From positions 1,798,001-1,862,000 of the forward strand of contig NZ_JACHBQ010000001.1 of the NCBI RefSeq assembly GCF_014200405.1: a DNA stretch of 64,000 bases, read 5' to 3'. The position numbers and the translations under genes are program-made. Positions 62,886-64,000 of the stretch are shown in pieces. Source of the stretch: Cryobacterium roopkundense. Lineage in GTDB: Bacteria; Actinomycetota; Actinomycetes; Actinomycetales; Microbacteriaceae. Below the pieces are notes generated by a model. The model was not told the origin of the DNA. It worked only from the letters and a program-made list of their open reading frames with translations, and did not search any database. The number at the start of each line of letters is the position of its first letter. Positions within the stretch are counted from its first letter, which is position 1.

Positions 62886-63758
62886 TCAGGAGAGGATGTC
62901 CTTCGTGCTGAAGCGGCCGTAGGCCAGTGCTCCGAAGACCAGAATATACGCACCCTGCAGGAGCGCGTTCGACGCGAACGACGACAGGTCGAGGGGTTGG
63001 CGCAACAGGTCGGCGAAGCCGAGCCAGTAGTGGCTGAACAGATACGGGTGCAGCCAGGAGAGTTGTGGCAGCACGTCCAGGATCTGCGCGACGACCGACA
63101 CCACGACAGTGGCGGCCATGGCACCGACCGGCACGTCGGTGAGGGTTGAGATGAAGAGTCCGATGGCCGCCAGTCCCAGTAGGGACAACGTCACGTAGCC
63201 CGCGATCAGGAGCGATCTCAGCACGGACTCCATGACGGTGATGGTGTCACCGGACAGCAGGGTGACCGGGCCGATCGGGAACAGCGCCGCGCCGATCAGT
63301 GCGCCGGCGAGGGTGAGGGTGAGGGTGGCCACGAGGCAGAAGACGGCCGCGCCGACGTATTTCACCAAGAGCAGCCGCACGCGACCGGCGGGTGCCACGA
63401 GCAGGTAGCGGAGCGTTCCGAGGCCCGCTTCACCGGCGATGGTGTCGCCGGCCACGACTCCGATCGTAAGCGGCAGGAACAACGGGATAGCCACGACCAT
63501 GGCTGTGAATCCGACGAAAAGCCCGTTCTGCGTCACCCGGTCGAGAAAGGGCGGGCCTTCCCCCGGCGAGAGGGGGTCCGAGGACAGTTTGACCGCGACG
63601 GCAAGCAGGATGGGGATCAGCGCAACGGCCACGAGCATCGCCCAGGTGCGGCGGCGGCGAAACAGCACCGAGAGCTCGGAGCCGAGCAGTGCCCAGCCTG
63701 CCGATCGCCGTCCGGCGCGCACCCCAGCCGGTTCCATCACGTCACTGGACGACATCAA
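62886..63758 (-). CDS. ABC-2 type transporter permease
   Basis: 290 residues, six membrane segments including TWAMLVAVALIPILLAVAVK, LFVGFTAMVVAIPLFLPLTI and VTLSLLGLAAIGLFISTLTD. Cytoplasmic GDTIAGEAGLGTLRYLLVAP is typical of ABC-2 (NatB/YhgE-like) permeases, where it contacts the ATPase. The upstream gene encodes the ATPase and overlaps by 17 bases. The substrate cannot be told. Confidence 0.88.
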   Translation of the reverse strand: MMSSSDVMEPAGVRAGRRSAGWALLGSELSVLFRRRRTWAMLVAVALIPILLAVAVKLSSDPLSPGEGPPFLDRVTQNGLFVGFTAMVVAIPLFLPLTIGVVAGDTIAGEAGLGTLRYLLVAPAGRVRLLLVKYVGAAVFCLVATLTLTLAGALIGAALFPIGPVTLLSGDTITVMESVLRSLLIAGYVTLSLLGLAAIGLFISTLTDVPVGAMAATVVVSVVAQILDVLPQLSWLHPYLFSHYWLGFADLLRQPLDLSSFASNALLQGAYILVFGALAYGRFSTKDILS

Positions 63759-64000
63759 AACCTTCTCCGGTCAGCGCAACGAAACGTTCCTCGAGGCTCG
63801 GCTCTTCGACAGCGAGTCCACGGATTCGTACCCCTGCGGACACGAGGGCCGTCACAACGGCGTCGGGTGTACGGTGCTCTCCGGGGAACGGCGCTTCGAT
63901 CCAGGGGTCCTGGCCCGGGACATCCGTTTGCGTGGGTGCCAGCCCCAGGTGCACGAGCACTCTGCTGGCCGCATCGGGGTCGGGTGTACGCAGGCGCAAC
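63742..64000 (-). CDS. ABC transporter ATP-binding protein, C-terminal part (runs off window)
   Basis: About 86 C-terminal residues are visible. No Walker motifs remain in view, but the end (AVEEPSLEERFVALTGEGFD) is typical of ABC-2 exporter ATPases, where PSLEERF is common, and it overlaps the permease gene. The start lies beyond base 64000, so the Met near the edge need not be the start. Confidence 0.85.
   Translation of the reverse strand, partial: LRLRTPDPDAASRVLVHLGLAPTQTDVPGQDPWIEAPFPGEHRTPDAVVTALVSAGVRIRGLAVEEPSLEERFVALTGEGFDVVQ

Noticed and set aside
1..64000. CRISPR arrays, insertion sequences, prophage or integration sites
   Set aside because: No spaced repeats, transposase or integrase motifs were seen; the short tandem repeats found are microsatellites or coding repeats.

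Overview
The window is a dense, high-GC stretch of actinobacterial chromosome with no gap above 300 bases without a gene. Gene content points to the order Micrococcales, most likely the family Microbacteriaceae (Cryobacterium-like). Markers are the mycothiol ligase MshC, RbpA, a CarD-family regulator, the PafB/PafC WYL pair, actinobacterial CtaF, the QcrCAB bc1 complex with a diheme QcrC, a principal sigma factor with an Ala/Lys-rich N-terminus, and a MurT/GatD pair. It reads as core chromosome: no insertion sequence, phage, CRISPR array or rRNA operon was seen, and there is one tRNA, tRNA-Leu(GAG). Gene products were assigned by reading translated sequence and motifs; no database search was run.

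Layout. 1-5.6 kb: lipoate and 2-oxoacid dehydrogenase genes (lipA partial, lipB, E2, E3), interrupted by a membrane pseudokinase. 5.7-9.6 kb: leucyl aminopeptidase, a PAC2 protein and an MFS transporter. 9.8-19 kb: principal sigma factor, MurT/GatD-like pair, a zinc-ribbon protein, and topoisomerase IV (ParE, ParC) flanking an SDR. 19-22.8 kb: a phosphodiesterase-like enzyme, a DUF3043 protein, an M20 dipeptidase and an A-type Fe-S carrier. 23-31.3 kb: the respiratory cluster, ctaC-ctaD-ctaF on + converging on ctaE-qcrC-qcrA-qcrB on -, with rlmA between. 31.4-36.5 kb: trpD, PTS-linked dihydroxyacetone kinase (dhaK-L-M), a TetR regulator with a conspicuous palindromic operator, and a CarD-family regulator. 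36.6-41.8 kb: an atypical SDR, an S9 peptidase and a short UvrA paralog in one coupled operon. 41.9-44.6 kb: NfeD, SPFH, GDPD and RbpA. 44.6-53.2 kb: a minus-strand run of FKBP, pafB, pafC, a membrane protein, tatA, tatC, a Ski2/HelY-type helicase and lnt. 53.3-58.3 kb: trmI, a HAD phosphatase, a second PAC2 protein, mshC and uppP. 58.3-64 kb: an M20 hydrolase, tRNA-Leu, a GAP-family membrane protein, a (CTGTAG)10 microsatellite, a second S9 peptidase and an ABC-2 exporter cut by the window edge.

The most interesting signal is the MurT/GatD-like pair at 11106-13114. The GatD-like protein contains no cysteine at all, so it lacks the glutaminase nucleophile, and the MurT-like protein lacks the Cys4 zinc ribbon of characterised MurT. 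MurT/GatD normally amidates the D-Glu alpha-carboxyl of lipid II. Microbacteriaceae typically have B-type peptidoglycan, in which that same carboxyl carries the cross-bridge amino acid. I therefore propose, as inference, that this pair has been repurposed to attach the first bridge residue rather than ammonia.

A second window-wide pattern is start-site architecture. At about 17 genes a TAnnnT-like hexamer (CATAAT at ctaE) lies only 5-8 bases upstream of the start codon with no usable Shine-Dalgarno, which indicates leaderless mRNAs. These hexamers were used to correct several start codons. Other genes, mostly inside operons, have ordinary AGGAG-type sites.
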